Positions 1 to 11,004 of a stretch of DNA of 64,000 bases are shown piece after piece; the stretch's first letter is position 1, and every line of letters starts with the position of its first letter. The notes under the pieces are model-generated. The model ran no database searches and was not told where the DNA came from. It saw only the letters and a program-made list of their open reading frames with translations. Made by a program: the position numbers and the translations under genes. Origin of the DNA: Metarhizium brunneum (Eukaryota; Ascomycota; Sordariomycetes; Hypocreales; Clavicipitaceae); NCBI RefSeq assembly GCF_013426205.1, contig NC_089428.1, positions 682,001-746,000 of the forward strand, read 5' to 3'.

Positions 1-724
1 CTGTCAATACTTTTTTCCAAGGGCTGCGATATACTACTAGCGTTATACAAACTTGGAAACAATTAGTACTTGTATTATTATACTGATAGTGAATGGATTT
101 CTACACCTTTTGAATCAGCATTTTTGAGTGCTTCAAATTACTGCTCGCTACAAAAGCGTCACGCTGCTTGCATTGTCCCGTGGAGGCGGATACCACGCGG
201 CCCCCGATGTCGCTGGGGTGGACAGCCATCACGACATGCTCCAAGCATGCATCGGTGCACCCACCCCAGACTGCTTCTCACTGTGCCTGCCGATGGTGGT
301 TCAGAAACCGGCGAGACCGTGGGTGTTCCGGGGACGGGGCTCCCATGTCGCGATTGTGGGAGCATGACATCTGTTTCGCATCTGCCTCTCGTGGCGTCCA
401 AGATGAAACGTCAGCGCTAGCAGAGATAATAGCCCTGCACGTGGGCGAGGTGGAGCAGCCCGTCGGCTCCGGCACTCGACTGACTTTATCGAAGACTGGA
501 GCGTTTTTAAAAGCCGCGCCGCCCCCAACTTGGCTTCAACGTCAAACCCACAAACGATGGTGGTGAACCATCACAGACGCTCCCTTAGCCATCTTTTCTG
601 TCCCTTCCCTTCGTTTGCAATTATCATGCTTCAACTTTTGTAATCCCGTGTCATCAGTCTTTACGGAGCAAAAAAAAAAAAAAACTAGCCCCCGGAGCTG
701 GTTCTCCCTCGTTTTTTTGCAGAA
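1..724. other. Intergenic, no gene recognised
   Basis: The open frames here overlap on both strands and show no recognisable domain or splice pattern. A run of 15 A (670-684) lies about 40 bases upstream of the MFS start codon and may be promoter sequence. Nothing else stands out. Confidence 0.5.
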
Positions 725-2619
725 ATGGCCACCAAGATGCCTCCGGGCACTATTCGATTGACGGGTACGTACAGCTCCAGCTGATGCACGGAAACAAGGG
801 CTCACCAGGACACGCACAGGCCCGGACAAGAAGATTATCCTGCACCCAAAACCGACAGACGACTACGATGATCCCCTGGTGCGTGCTGCTCCCACGCCGA
901 GATTGATGTGCGCACAACTAACCCGCAGAGCCAGAACTGGTCGGCCCGTCGCAAAGCGCTGCACTTTGGCATCGTCATCTGGTACACGTCGATGACGTTT
1001 GTCCTCATCGAGGAGGCGCACGTCACCTACACGGGTCTCCAGCTGGACCTGGGCGTGAGCGACGACGACATCGCGCTCGAGCGCTCCCTCAGCTTCATCG
1101 GCCTCGGGCTGGCGGGCATCGTGCTCATCCCCCTGGCCTACCGCTACGGCCGACGGCCCCTGTACCTCATGAGCATCCTGACCCAGACGGCGGCGGCCCT
1201 GTGGACGGCCAACGTGAGCACCAAGTCGGAGTACTTCATCAGCAGCGTCGTCACGGGGGCCGCCGCGTCCGTCAGCCAGACGCTGGTGCCCATGACGGTG
1301 GCGGACCTCTTCTTCGTGCACCAGTTCGCCACCATGAACGGCCTGTTCCTGTTCGCCCAGGGCGCCGGCGCCTTCCTGGGCCCCGTGGCCGTCGGCTTCC
1401 TCGTCGACGCGCAGGGCTGGCGCGCCGCCGTGCGCTGGACCGCCGCCGCCCTCGCCTTCACCTTTGTCCTGATGCTCCTGCTGCTCGAGGAGTCGACCTA
1501 CGTGCCCTCGCCGCCGGGCAAGGACGCCGAGGGGCCCGCGGGGGACGTGCTCGAGCGCGAGGACGAGTTCTTCAACCGGCCCGTCTCGTGGGCGAGCACC
1601 GCGGACCCCGTCGACCTCGTCGACGTCAACCGCACCATGACGATTCCCACACGGGCCGTCGTCAGGCTCCCCGCGCCCCCCAAGACGTGGAAGCAGCGGT
1701 TCGCGCTGGTGACGCAGACCAAGCGGCCCATCGGGGTGCGCTTCACGTCCCCGTTTGTCATTCTCGTCAGCTTCCCGGCCGTCGCGTACGCCGCCGTCAC
1801 GTACGGCTCCGTCATGGCCTGGCTGTCGGTGCACCAGCACCTCTCGGCCATCAAGCTGCTCGAGGCGCCCTTCCGGTTCGACTCGTTTGACGTGGGGCTG
1901 TTTGGGCTGGCCCCCTTTGTTGGGCACAGCCTGGGCAGCGTCGTCGTCGCCGCCCTGAACGATCGCTGGGTAGTCCACCTCGCGCGTAGGAACGGCGGCA
2001 TCTACCACCCCGAGATGCGTCTGTGGCTCGCCATCCCCGGGGCCTTGTTGACGTGTGCCGGGATTCTGCTCTTTGGCATTGCCCTTTCCAAGGTGAGTGG
2101 GCGGGCGCCTTGTTCTCCTTGGCGACTCTTGCTGGATGTTTACATGCTGACAATCAATTGCTTGTTTTAGGCGGCTTCTGTGGTTCTCATCGGCGTTGGT
2201 TCCGCTGTATTCGGACTCGGTTTTAGTATTTGCCTGGACGTGGCGCTGGCGTACATTACCGACTGCTACCACAACGTAAGTAGATGCAAAAACCGCACCA
2301 TGGTCGACGTCTTTGTGCGGCAAGGATGCTAATCGAGGTGGTGTAGATGATTGGCGATGCCCTGGCGGGAATTGTCTTTGTCCGGAACCTGATTGCCGTC
2401 GTGGTGGGCGTGGCATTGCTCCCGGCGATCCAGAAAATAGGCGTCCTGCAAGCCTTTATCATAGTTGCCGCGACGGCCGCGGCGGTGCTGCTGATTCCCG
2501 TCCCGATGATGATTTGGGGCAAGAAGGCGAGGGCCGCCACGGCCGCCAAGTACGAGCACTACTCGCTGGCTGCGATCCCCCCCGCCTCCCTGAAGAGGAT
2601 ACTGAACGAGTGGTCGTAG
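725..2619 (+). CDS. MFS transporter (DHA1-like drug/metabolite exporter)
   Basis: Plasma-membrane major facilitator protein of about 544 residues. I join exons 725-764, 820-878, 935-2092, 2171-2275 and 2347-2619; all splice ends are GT..AG and phases agree. The join at exons 1-3 restores the family N-terminus, a KKIILHPKP stretch followed by DDPL and NWSARRK. The central part carries the RYGRRPLY loop motif after the second membrane helix and the VADLFFVHQ segment found in many fungal multidrug carriers. The C-terminus ends after a WGKKAR cytosolic motif. The minus-strand gene at 32185-34117 is a paralogue with the same WGKKAR ending and VHQ segment. Substrate is unknown; its position next to an isocyanide synthase suggests metabolite export, but that is inference. 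The long minus-strand open frame across it is a GC-rich shadow. Confidence 0.9.
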
Positions 2620-5431
2620 GCTTTGCCGGAAATGGGTTGGGGCAAGAGGCCGCTGGTGGGCTTTGGTGTCAATTGTTTGGCCTGCCGTGTCACGGGGATG
2701 GGATCACGGATGCTGTGATTAATCGAATCGGAGTGGTACGAGTATAATTTGCAAGAATAGGGAAGAAGAAGAAGATATATAAAATGCTTGGGGTTTGTAG
2801 GATAGTCTTGGAGGAGAAAGGGGCGCTATTCGTGCGAGACTAGCAAAGAGTCTGGTGTATTGGTCGTTGTGCCTTTTCGTGAAGAAGCACCGCGCACGCT
2901 ATGCATCTTGAAACAAACGACCAATGATGGCGGCAGCGAGTCCTGCTGTTTGGAGCCCTCCGCCAGCCATGACGAATGTCTATCATAAGCACGGGCACCG
3001 GGGGCCGGGGTATGTGAGGCAAGTAATAGATGGACAAACAGAAGATAGAACTAGAACGGGGAATTCAATAGAAAGAAGGAATAATAATGCTTCTCGTAAC
3101 ATGAAACGTAGGTGATGGCCAAACCTAGCGACCTCGGGGGCTGGAGAGTCGAACACTGGCATCTCGCCGTTGCAAAGCAAAACCTAAGAAAGAAATCCAC
3201 GTCTCCAAAGACTTGGTCTTCAAGGCTTGAAAGACGCGCCATGAAGCGACAGGGTGCCTAGGTTTGCAACAATATCATCATTACCGACTTGACAGGTAAA
3301 CTGTCCTCGTGCGAGCTCTGTCCGACCTTGTTCGTTCTGATTCTGACCGTCATTCGTGCTTCGCAGTCATCGAGGCTTATCCCGAGGTGCACGGCCAAGC
3401 ATAGCTGTGGCTGCCGCCGCAAACTCTACGTGTGATTGGGCACACGTAGAGTTTGGAGGGTTGTGCCCAAGAAACGTCGGCAACTCGGGCATCCCTGAAG
3501 CGTTTGATGTCCTCTGCCATATGCGTTGGTCTGGAGTATGTTGGAGGGTATGGGCAGCAAACATGCTTGGCGATGGCTTGGACGAGGTCCGGGCAGCCGG
3601 CATTCCGGCATGCCTTGCACGTCCTGCGTCGAGTGGCATTGTCGACGGTTGCGGAAGCACTCGACAGAGAAGCGAGGTAAGGGAGGCGGTGGCGGCGACC
3701 GGGGTTTTGAACATGGCACTGCCGGGTCAACCTTGTAATTTATCTTGGGCACGGATTCCGCTTTATAGAGATATGTACGTCTACGTGAAGAAGCGCCGTT
3801 GCTTGTCGGGCTAGAAAAACGGCGTGGAGGAGGTTTGAACCTCCACCGCTTGCAAGCAGGATGAGGGTGGATTGTTTGAATTTTATGTATACCCTTCACC
3901 TTTGCGTTGGTTGTAAGCGACGCAGGTAGCCAAGGCTCGAGGATTCGCGATGGTGCTCGTAAAGGTCCAAGGCAAGGGTTCGGCCCGGGTGATGCATCCA
4001 CTCCCATACGAGAGGCGATCCAATACAATCCAATACATGGGCTTGGCATTAATGGACACAAAGCCACCTACATATGTATAAAGTAACTGCGTATTGTTGA
4101 GGGTCACGATCCCACTCGTGATACTGGGGCCTAATTCCGGAAGGCACAGCGGCGACGGATTGGCCATGTAGGAAGGGTCAGCCACTGAGGAGACGAGGAG
4201 TCGAATGGAAGGCCGGTATGATGCACAGTTTCATCACCTTGGAAGAACAGGCAAGATGAGCTTGCAAGTGCAAGTATAATGGGCCAGGAAGCACGCAACT
4301 AACGTTTTTTGGAATTTGCAACTATACCATTCGGTCATTTAGACCACAAACCCCGATATTTTCTCTTCTTGATAAGCCGTGACATACCCCCCTTTACATG
4401 AATAAATCTACTGGCAGAATTCCCAGCAGGGGCTGCCGATCAAGACAAGCACAACATGCAATGATTTCTCGGCAGCTTTTCAGGGCAACATTGACAACAA
4501 GGACGATGACGTGTTCAAGTCGATGTCCAACTGTAGACTGCCTAGGACCCAGCCCGAAACTGGAGGGCACACCCAACGAACCCCTTTTGGATACCTTTGA
4601 TTGAAAGCGAGCCGGAATAGTCAGTCCTTGGCCACGGCTCATGGCGAGAAGAAGCATGCTCGGAGTGCGTCGACAAATTTCAAGCGTGTTCCTTGGGCGA
4701 CGCAAGTTGGCAACTTTGCCCCCGTTCGCTGGGGGTTGGTGAGATGTGTGAATAAGAGGGATGGCTGAACATGACACATTTGACTCCGGGCGAGGAAGCT
4801 TCCGCAACGGACGGTGGTACCAGGGTACTTGATCAGTCCTCGGTTGCCTGGTGACGCGGTATATTTCGGAAGAAAGCCGCGTTGGCGTGCTTTATCGCCT
4901 GCTCCCCTTGGCCACTGGCGGTACTGAATCACGGCTGAACGGTATAAACGGACAAGCGGCATAGTAGTAACTACGTGACAGGAAGCCATTCATGTTGCCG
5001 AGGCTACAGGCATATTCTCGCCACTACCAAGCCGTGTTCTTGGCAGGAGTACTCCATCGTCTTGTACAGCAGCCCTCCTTGACCTCTTGTACGCAAGTCT
5101 CGGCTGGCCAGTCGTTTGTACTCCTCCATCTCTTATAAGCGGCTGCTTACTTGGGGTTCCAACTAGACAACACGCGTCAATCAGTCTCTGGCCGCCGTTT
5201 TCCGGATCCTTCCCGTTCACATTTCCAGGACGAGAGGTCTCGTGTGGCTTCCCCCGACCGGAAGCCGGCAGAAAGATTCTACCAGATAACTTACATGTAT
5301 CAAGTGGGCGCCGCTGCCCTCTGTTCAAATAGCAAGCGCAAGTTTCTTGGGCACAACGGCCCAGCCTATAAGAAATTCGCCCTGGTCAGCCTCAGCCCGC
5401 TGCGAACACGTTTCAATGTCCAATGTCCACG
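2620..5431. other. Intergenic, no gene recognised
   Basis: About 2.8 kb between the MFS gene and the P450 remnant. Several frames of 60-210 codons exist, for example 3356-3814 on plus and 3426-4067 on minus, but they overlap each other, have no domain and no consistent exon joins. A perfect 14-bp hairpin lies at 3421-3454. A self-complementary GGAGG..CCTCC patch near 3825-3845 is not a convincing tRNA. Confidence 0.5.
3421..3454. repeat. Perfect inverted repeat, 14-bp arms
   Basis: The arm aaactctacgtgtg is followed by a 6-base loop (attggg) and then its exact reverse complement. No gene flanks it closely, so it is not an obvious terminator; it may be a relic of a short mobile element or a fold-back. 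Confidence 0.8.
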
Positions 5432-7020
5432 TCAAAGCCATCCTGTCTTGCTTACGGGAGTCATTCTATCCAGCCACGTTGGGTCAAGTCGCCAGCGGAG
5501 ACTCGTCATGAGCGTGTACAGAGTCGCCTTGAGCTGCAGCACGGCAAACGGCTCCCCCAGACATGCGCGCTGCCCGCCGTGAAAAGTGATGAACTCGGCA
5601 CGCGTCCTCCGCCGCCTGTACTCCCTGTGTATATCGCGCCGCGAGCACCCCCAGCGACTTGGCCGAAAGGCGTCTGCGTCTTGGCCCCAGGCGTCGGGGT
5701 CGCGGTTGGTCGAGTAGCAGTTGTAGCCGACGTACGTGCCCTCGGGGAGGAAGATGGCGTCGCCTAGATGGACGGCGAGGCTACGCGGCGGTTGATGAGC
5801 TGCCCGATGGGGGGGAACAGCCGCAGGCTCTCGTATATGATGGACGTTAGTAGGGGCAGGCTGTCTAGGTATTCTGCGTCCGGTGGATTTTGAGGCTGCT
5901 GGTTGAGATCGTCGAAGAGTCGGTCTTGTATGTCCTGTGTGGAAAGGCGTCGTCAGCTGCCGCCGACTACGAATTGTGTGCGGCTTCGTCTCGACTTACC
6001 TGGTGCTTGGCCAGCAAATACATTGTTGATAGGATGGCCAACTGGGGGTTTTCTTGGCCAGCCACGAATAAGACGGCAAGGTTGTCTCGGAATTGCTTCT
6101 CTGTCAGTTGTCCAGAGTCTCGGGCGGAGAGGAGCCGTGTGCACAGCTTGTTCTGCTGATGGTTGTAAGACGTCGTGTCCCCTTTCGCTCCATGCTCCAG
6201 CGTCAAGAGTAGTTAATTGGTGAAGTCGGATGCGAGCCTTCTCGCTCGTGTCCTGCTAGGAAACGGCAGACGGTCAAGAAAGGGAAAGTTCATAAAGAGA
6301 GGTGTAAAGATTTCCTTGGTGATCTGGGCCTGGATCCGATGCAAGCAGGCGCCGCTTGAGCACGGCGTCTTGAGCACAATTTTGCATTAGCCAACACTTG
6401 TTCCGTTTTGGATACGGTCCGACTCGTTTCCATTCACCTACATTTAGATCGACATTAAAATACGTGTTTTCGAAACAGGCAATAGTGTGCCTCTGGATAC
6501 TTCCCTGAATGCCGTCTGTTGGCAGAGCCTGCGACTCGACGAGAATGGTACTCAACTGTCTGGCATTTCGAAGCAGCACATCCGGGTTGGGACTGGCTTG
6601 CAGCCCAGGTTTGATAACCCGCGTATACTTCTTCCAGGTTTCTCCGCGACTCCATATGATGTTATCCCCGAGCAGAGCTGCCAAGACACTATGAGGAATC
6701 TTGCTGTAGTTTCCACTCTTCTGGTGTATGTCCTCGCGTCTGAAAACTTCAGCTAGATAGGCCGGCTTGTGAATCAACACGTTCCATTGGCCCGCAAAAA
6801 ATATCGAGGCCGCACCGTGCTTGCGCAGTGGTTTCTCAATGTACGTGGCGAAGATGTCCTGCTGATCGACGTCCTTGACCAAGGGCATCAGTGCCACCCA
6901 GAAGGGTATCGTGGGAATGCCGCCAACGCCTTTGCGAGGCGATGAAAAGCAAGAAAGGAGGGCACCGGAAACAGTGATTGCCAATAGTATCGCACCACCC
7001 AGCAGCAGGGAGGCAGTCAT
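5432..7020 (-). pseudogene. Cytochrome P450, disrupted (one stop, one frameshift)
   Basis: Haem-thiolate monooxygenase remnant equivalent to about 483 residues. Joined pieces are 7020-6442, 6368-6000 and 5934-5432. It starts with an N-terminal membrane anchor (MTASLLLGGAILLAITVSG). The I-helix reads FVAGQENPQ, with Gln-Glu-Asn where most P450s have Asp/Glu-Thr-Thr. The K-helix ExxR is seen as YESLR, and the haem loop FHGGQRACLGE keeps the cysteine ligand. Two lesions break it: an in-frame TAA at 6213-6215 between DFTN and LLLTLEHG, with no donor site that could splice it out, and a one-base frameshift near 5775-5790 between INRR and LAVHLGDAIF. The C-terminal end is uncertain because the last codons after RMTP look like read-through into non-coding DNA. 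It lies head-to-head with the isocyanide synthase at 8205, the same arrangement as yeast DIT2 (a P450) and DIT1. Confidence 0.85.
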
Positions 7021-7373
7021 GGCGCAACCCGAATTGCACAGGGTTTCGCAGCAGCACACCAATGTTGCAATCAATGGAGATCTTGATGAAAAAAAGTGTC
7101 CCAGCTGTTTTCATTGCCAAGAGCAAAAATTGTATTGGCACATTCGTGCAAGGCTGTTTGGGCTTGGCAGGAGCGAAGCCAAAGCCGGATATATCTTTTG
7201 GTGGATTTACGTGTAAGCGAGGCCGATAATATACGTGGCATGAGTTATCTGTAGTAGCGCAAATAATGCCAGAGAAATAAAAAAAGAAGACACACTGTCA
7301 TGCTACTCTAGCGTGAGATTTTGGTGAAAAAAAAGCCGGTGAGTTTACTTTTCGTGCGCTAGACTGCGCGTCG

Positions 7374-7627
7374 TGACGTCGTTGACGGAATCAAACGCGT
7401 AGCAACGCCATCTCACGGATATCACACAAGGGTTCAATGTTAACATACGAGACCGCAGCGCACTAGGCTGAGCGCTGTCTTATACTGTCAAAGTCTCTTG
7501 TTACCAAAGGTCTCGAGGACAGTCAATCACCTTTGATACCAAGGACTGTTACTAGACGAATGGAGCTCTGACTCGGAGCCCTCGCGAAGCCCCCATCACC
7601 GCGCGCCAGGTTTCGCCTCGTGACGTC
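7374..7627. promoter_or_regulatory. Pair of TGACGTC (CRE/bZIP-like) motifs
   Basis: TGACGTC occurs at 7374-7380 and 7621-7627, each preceded by cg and followed, after one to two bases, by ttgac. TGACGTC is the core recognised by CREB/ATF-type bZIP factors. Two near-identical copies in one divergent intergenic region suggest a binding site pair; this is inference from motif shape only. Confidence 0.35.
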
Positions 7628-8133
7628 TTTGACAAGACCAAACACGCGGACGCGCACCAAAACGTAATGAATCACGCGCCGGCCAACCTAGCATTCGCAG
7701 GCGTTTTACAGTCCTCGTCCCGTGATTCGTCCCTCGACTCCCTACCCAATAAGGCCAGTCAGTCTTTATAAGGCAAGAGTTGTTCATGGTCACCACACAT
7801 TCTGACGCGGCTCTCCTCACGGTAATCCGTACCAGGACCAACATTCTTCGTTTTGCTCCCTCAACGGCTCCTACCAAAGGGTGGACAAGGTTCGCATCAG
7901 CAGTGTCCCGTCTGCGGCGCTGGATCCGCGGCGCTGCTCTCGCCCGGTTCACCTGCGGCTCACGCATTTTCTCGCCATCGCCATATAAAATACCCCAATA
8001 ACTATATCGCCTATTATAATGATACGATAAATGACCCAAAAGCTTCAATATCTCGAAAAGTCCTGAGAATCCTGCACATCCACAGAGCCGGATCCGGCGA
8101 TGCCCAGCCCCTTCGCGAACACCCCTTATCTAT

Positions 8134-8140
8134 TATAAAA
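8134..8140 (+). promoter_or_regulatory. TATA box of the isocyanide synthase gene
   Basis: TATAAAA lies 65 bases before the ATG at 8205, inside an A/T-rich stretch, a normal spacing for a fungal core promoter with a short leader. Confidence 0.5.
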
Positions 8141-8204
8141 CAAGTCTCAATCGCGTCGTTGGACGGCTTGGATTCATACCAAAGTACATCGGACAATTCT
8201 ATCC

Positions 8205-9985
8205 ATGGCTGCCGTTCCTGATACTTGTGTCGCCCGGGACACCCAGCACATCTACAGCCCCGTTGGCGAAATGGCTTCGTTGCCGCCCAGATCGTCGATC
8301 CACGGCCGCTTCATAGCGGGCTTTGTGCGCCATACCTCCGGCCATCTCATTCACTGCTTCGGCCCCTTTCCAACCCGAATAACCCCAGTATGGCCCCAGA
8401 TCCGGGACCACGTCTTGCGGGAGGAGTGCCGCCCGCGCAACCGCCTGTCGCAGACCTCCTTGCCCATCAAGCACGCACCCGAGACGGCTGACAGCACGGA
8501 GCGTGTGCCCCCCTCTCACGAGTATGTGGTTTTCGAAATGCCAAGGCTCGCGGATGAGCAGGTCATTGGGCTTGTGCTCGCGCCCGACTCGTCGCCGACG
8601 CCGCAGTCTCTCGAGCTCGATATGTTTTTCGCGGACCTGGTGCTGCGCGGCCTGCGCGTGGATATAAAAACCCACGCAGGCCATTTACGAGACCCCGACG
8701 CCGACGTGGCCGCCGACGCGATTGTGCATCTTTTCGATACAAGCCTGCGGTACGTCGGGAAACACGACAAATGGCTCAGGGGAGGACGAGACGTGTTCCG
8801 GCAGCAGGTGAGGTCGTTTACGTCCCGGGGGGCACGGGTCGAATTCTGCCTGCCCGCGTTTCCGTGCAAGTCCTCCAGCACGGAGAAGGTCTTGTCCCAG
8901 TCCCCAGACCGTGGGGAATACGTGGCCCTGTCGAATTTGCAGCGGTTCCTGCAAGAGGTAGAGGATGTCTATGGGCCGGGGGCCAAGCTCTGGATCATCA
9001 GTGACGGACACGTGTTTAGCGATTGCAGTGAGTACAAGGACATGATATGGATGGAGATGCTAGACCCGGGATGCTGATATTGGATAGTTGGCGTCGACGA
9101 CGGGGTTGTCGACCAGTACGGGGCGGAACTGCAAGCCATGAACGAGACGATTGCCCATCGCCTCGGGGGCAAGGACAGGATCGGGTTCCGATCTCTGCCC
9201 GAGTTGTTCGACTACGACGGCCTCGTTGGTGCGAGCGAATTGCCTCTGGTTACGGGTTATCCGCCGCTCAAACCTCGTCTGATTGGTACCAAGACGACAG
9301 CCAAGGCCGAGCTGTGCCGCCGGATTCTTGACATGGGATTCCGGCCGGGCGACGCGGAGCCGATGGAGGATCTGATTGCCAGGGATCCGGCGCTGCTGGC
9401 TTTGTATCGCGGTTTCTCCAAGTTTATGCTCGAGGACCTCGCTACGAACCAGTACACGAGGCATCTTAGCCGGAGCCAGTTGAGAAAGAAGGCGTCCGAG
9501 GTGGCTAAAGAGATGATGCAGGTATGTCCTTTGCCTTTGCTACACTGTGACGGGCGCTGAACTATTTGGTAGCGAAACCAGGCCTATTCGAATTTGGTGG
9601 AAATGATGTTTCCGCACCATGTGCGGCTGTCCATACACGCGTAAGTGACTCGAGGTCCATATATGAGCAAAGCTTTTGATTTGATACCAACATATGTTTT
9701 AGACACGATAATGCTGGCCCGAAATTCGGCATCAAGATGTTGGGAAAACACGTCATTCCGACGGATGTCATTCCCCCGACGGGCGAGGCTTTGGATTGCT
9801 GCGACCACTTGCATATACCCACGCCCTGGCACAATTGCATGGTCGAGATTGATGGGCGCCTGGGCCTCTACACGACAAAGGCGAGTGCCGTGTGGCCGGC
9901 AGTGCGATCTGGTGATGCCACATGGGTCACTGGCGGAGAATGCGGGAGTTATGTCTACTTTAAAAAGATGGAATCGGTAGCGTAA
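8205..9985 (+). CDS. Isocyanide synthase, DIT1/PvcA family
   Basis: Predicted to convert the amino group of an aromatic amino acid into an isonitrile, the reaction of bacterial PvcA/IsnA; yeast Dit1 belongs to the same family. The protein is 535 residues, from exons 8205-9027, 9088-9521, 9573-9640 and 9703-9985, all with GT..AG introns and matching phases. The family core is visible as GEYVALSNL, LWIISDGHVFSD, then IGVDDGVVDQYG across the first intron, and further on YSNLVEMMFPHHVRLSIHAH and PTPWHNCMVEIDG. The start was chosen as the first ATG after the TATA box; a second Met at codon 23 is possible. No fused dioxygenase or NRPS-like domain follows, so this is the stand-alone form. It sits head-to-head with a broken P450 and near an MFS exporter. 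Product and amino acid substrate cannot be told from sequence alone. Confidence 0.88.
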
Positions 9986-10840
9986 ATGACAAGTACAGTT
10001 GCGTTGGATTGGGTTGATATTACCTTGAAGTCTGTCGCTACGGCTTCTCATCTCTCTCCGTGGCTGGAGATGGCGCGTAAATGTCTAGACTCAGTAGTTG
10101 GTTGAAGACGTGTCATGGGCTGGCATCAATTGCATGTGGTCTCAAGTTGCGAGTACACCGCAAAACTGAGTCGGCAGCATCTGAATCAGGCCATAGTATA
10201 AGTGCGTTAGGCTTATACCTGGCATTCTTGCTTGACTTTGAAGTCTGCTCCCTTTAAATGCTTTCCCCTTGGCTTTATATGCAATACAATCTCGGTTTAT
10301 GCGGGATGTCCAGCCCAAGTACATAAATTAACAAAGGGCGAGTAGCTTATTTAGTCCTGCGGAATTTTCTTTCGCAAGATTTTGACTCTATTACACCGAG
10401 GCAATTTTTTCTGACCATGAAAAGAGGTGGAAACCGACGATGAAATCAGAGATGATCTCGAAGAGCACTTGGAAAAGGTCCAGCACGTTGAGAGTTATAT
10501 CTGCACCGAGGACCTGGCTAGGGGCAAACTATTTTTGTTGAAGTTCCCACGTTTTCTGCAGTCACGTCTCGCCTGAAGTGGATATTGGCTTATCGTGAAT
10601 GCTGCTAGTCATGCTCATAAATAACAAGCGCCATGTGTAGTATCAGAGGCCCTTTATTAGCGCAGTCTTGTGAACTCAGTCTAACTACGTTACGCGGTGA
10701 AGAGTGAATCCAAGACAGATCTAGGAGCGAGCTAAAAAACTTTTTTATAACTACAAATATACGTTTTATAAGGTAAATATATATAGCGTTAATATATATA
10801 TTTTTTCTAGCAATTAAACAGAGCTTCTCTAGGTAATATA
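9986..10840. other. Intergenic, mostly non-coding
   Basis: 3' flank of the isocyanide synthase, becoming AT-rich towards the minisatellite. Apart from the short coding-like patch at 10424-10576 nothing is recognisable. Confidence 0.45.
10424..10576 (+). other. Possible gene fragment (50 codons, no start)
   Basis: A frame running to TGA at 10574-10576 reads as an acidic, amphipathic peptide (DDEIRDDLEEHLEKVQHVE and then LARGKLFLLKFPRFLQ). It has no ATG, and a stop lies just upstream. The amino acid pattern looks protein-like rather than random, so it may be the end of a decayed gene. I do not recognise a family. Confidence 0.2.
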
Positions 10841-11000
10841 ATATAAAATAGTATAATATAATATAAAATAGTATAATACAATATAAAATAGTATAATACA
10901 ATATAAAATAGTATAATACAATATAAAATAGTATAATACAATATAAAATAGTATAATACAATATAAAATAGTATAATACAATATAAAATAGTATAATACA
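10841..11000. repeat. AT-rich minisatellite, 8 x 20 bp
   Basis: Eight head-to-tail copies of the unit atataaaatagtataataca fill 10841-11000; the first differs by one base (…aatata). A degenerate half-unit precedes it. The array stops five bases before the stop codon of the minus-strand gene at 11005, so it would form the start of that gene's 3' UTR. Tyr/Ile/Leu-rich minus-strand open frames across it are repeat artefacts. Confidence 0.95.
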
Positions 11001-11004
11001 ATAA

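Larger units (their letters stand above)
7021..8204. other. Divergent promoter region, P450 remnant / isocyanide synthase
   Basis: About 1.2 kb between two divergently oriented genes. No supported reading frame was found. It holds two copies of cgtgacgtc followed by a ttgac element (7372-7385 and 7619-7632) and a TATA box close to the synthase start. These are the obvious candidates for shared control. Confidence 0.5.

Noticed and set aside
863..2416. Long minus-strand open frame (517 codons) opposite the MFS gene
   Set aside because: It is an antisense shadow of GC-rich coding sequence: Arg/Gly/His-rich composition, no domain, while the plus strand has a complete MFS protein.
3820..3870. 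Possible tRNA around a GGAGG..CCTCC stem
   Set aside because: The loop is six rather than seven bases and no anticodon or acceptor stem pairs.
3356..4067. Overlapping frames of 150-210 codons on both strands
   Set aside because: No domain, no signal peptide, composition of random GC-rich DNA, and they overlap each other and the hairpin.
10605..11001. Tyr/Ile/Leu-rich minus-strand frames
   Set aside because: They are translations of the 20-bp minisatellite.
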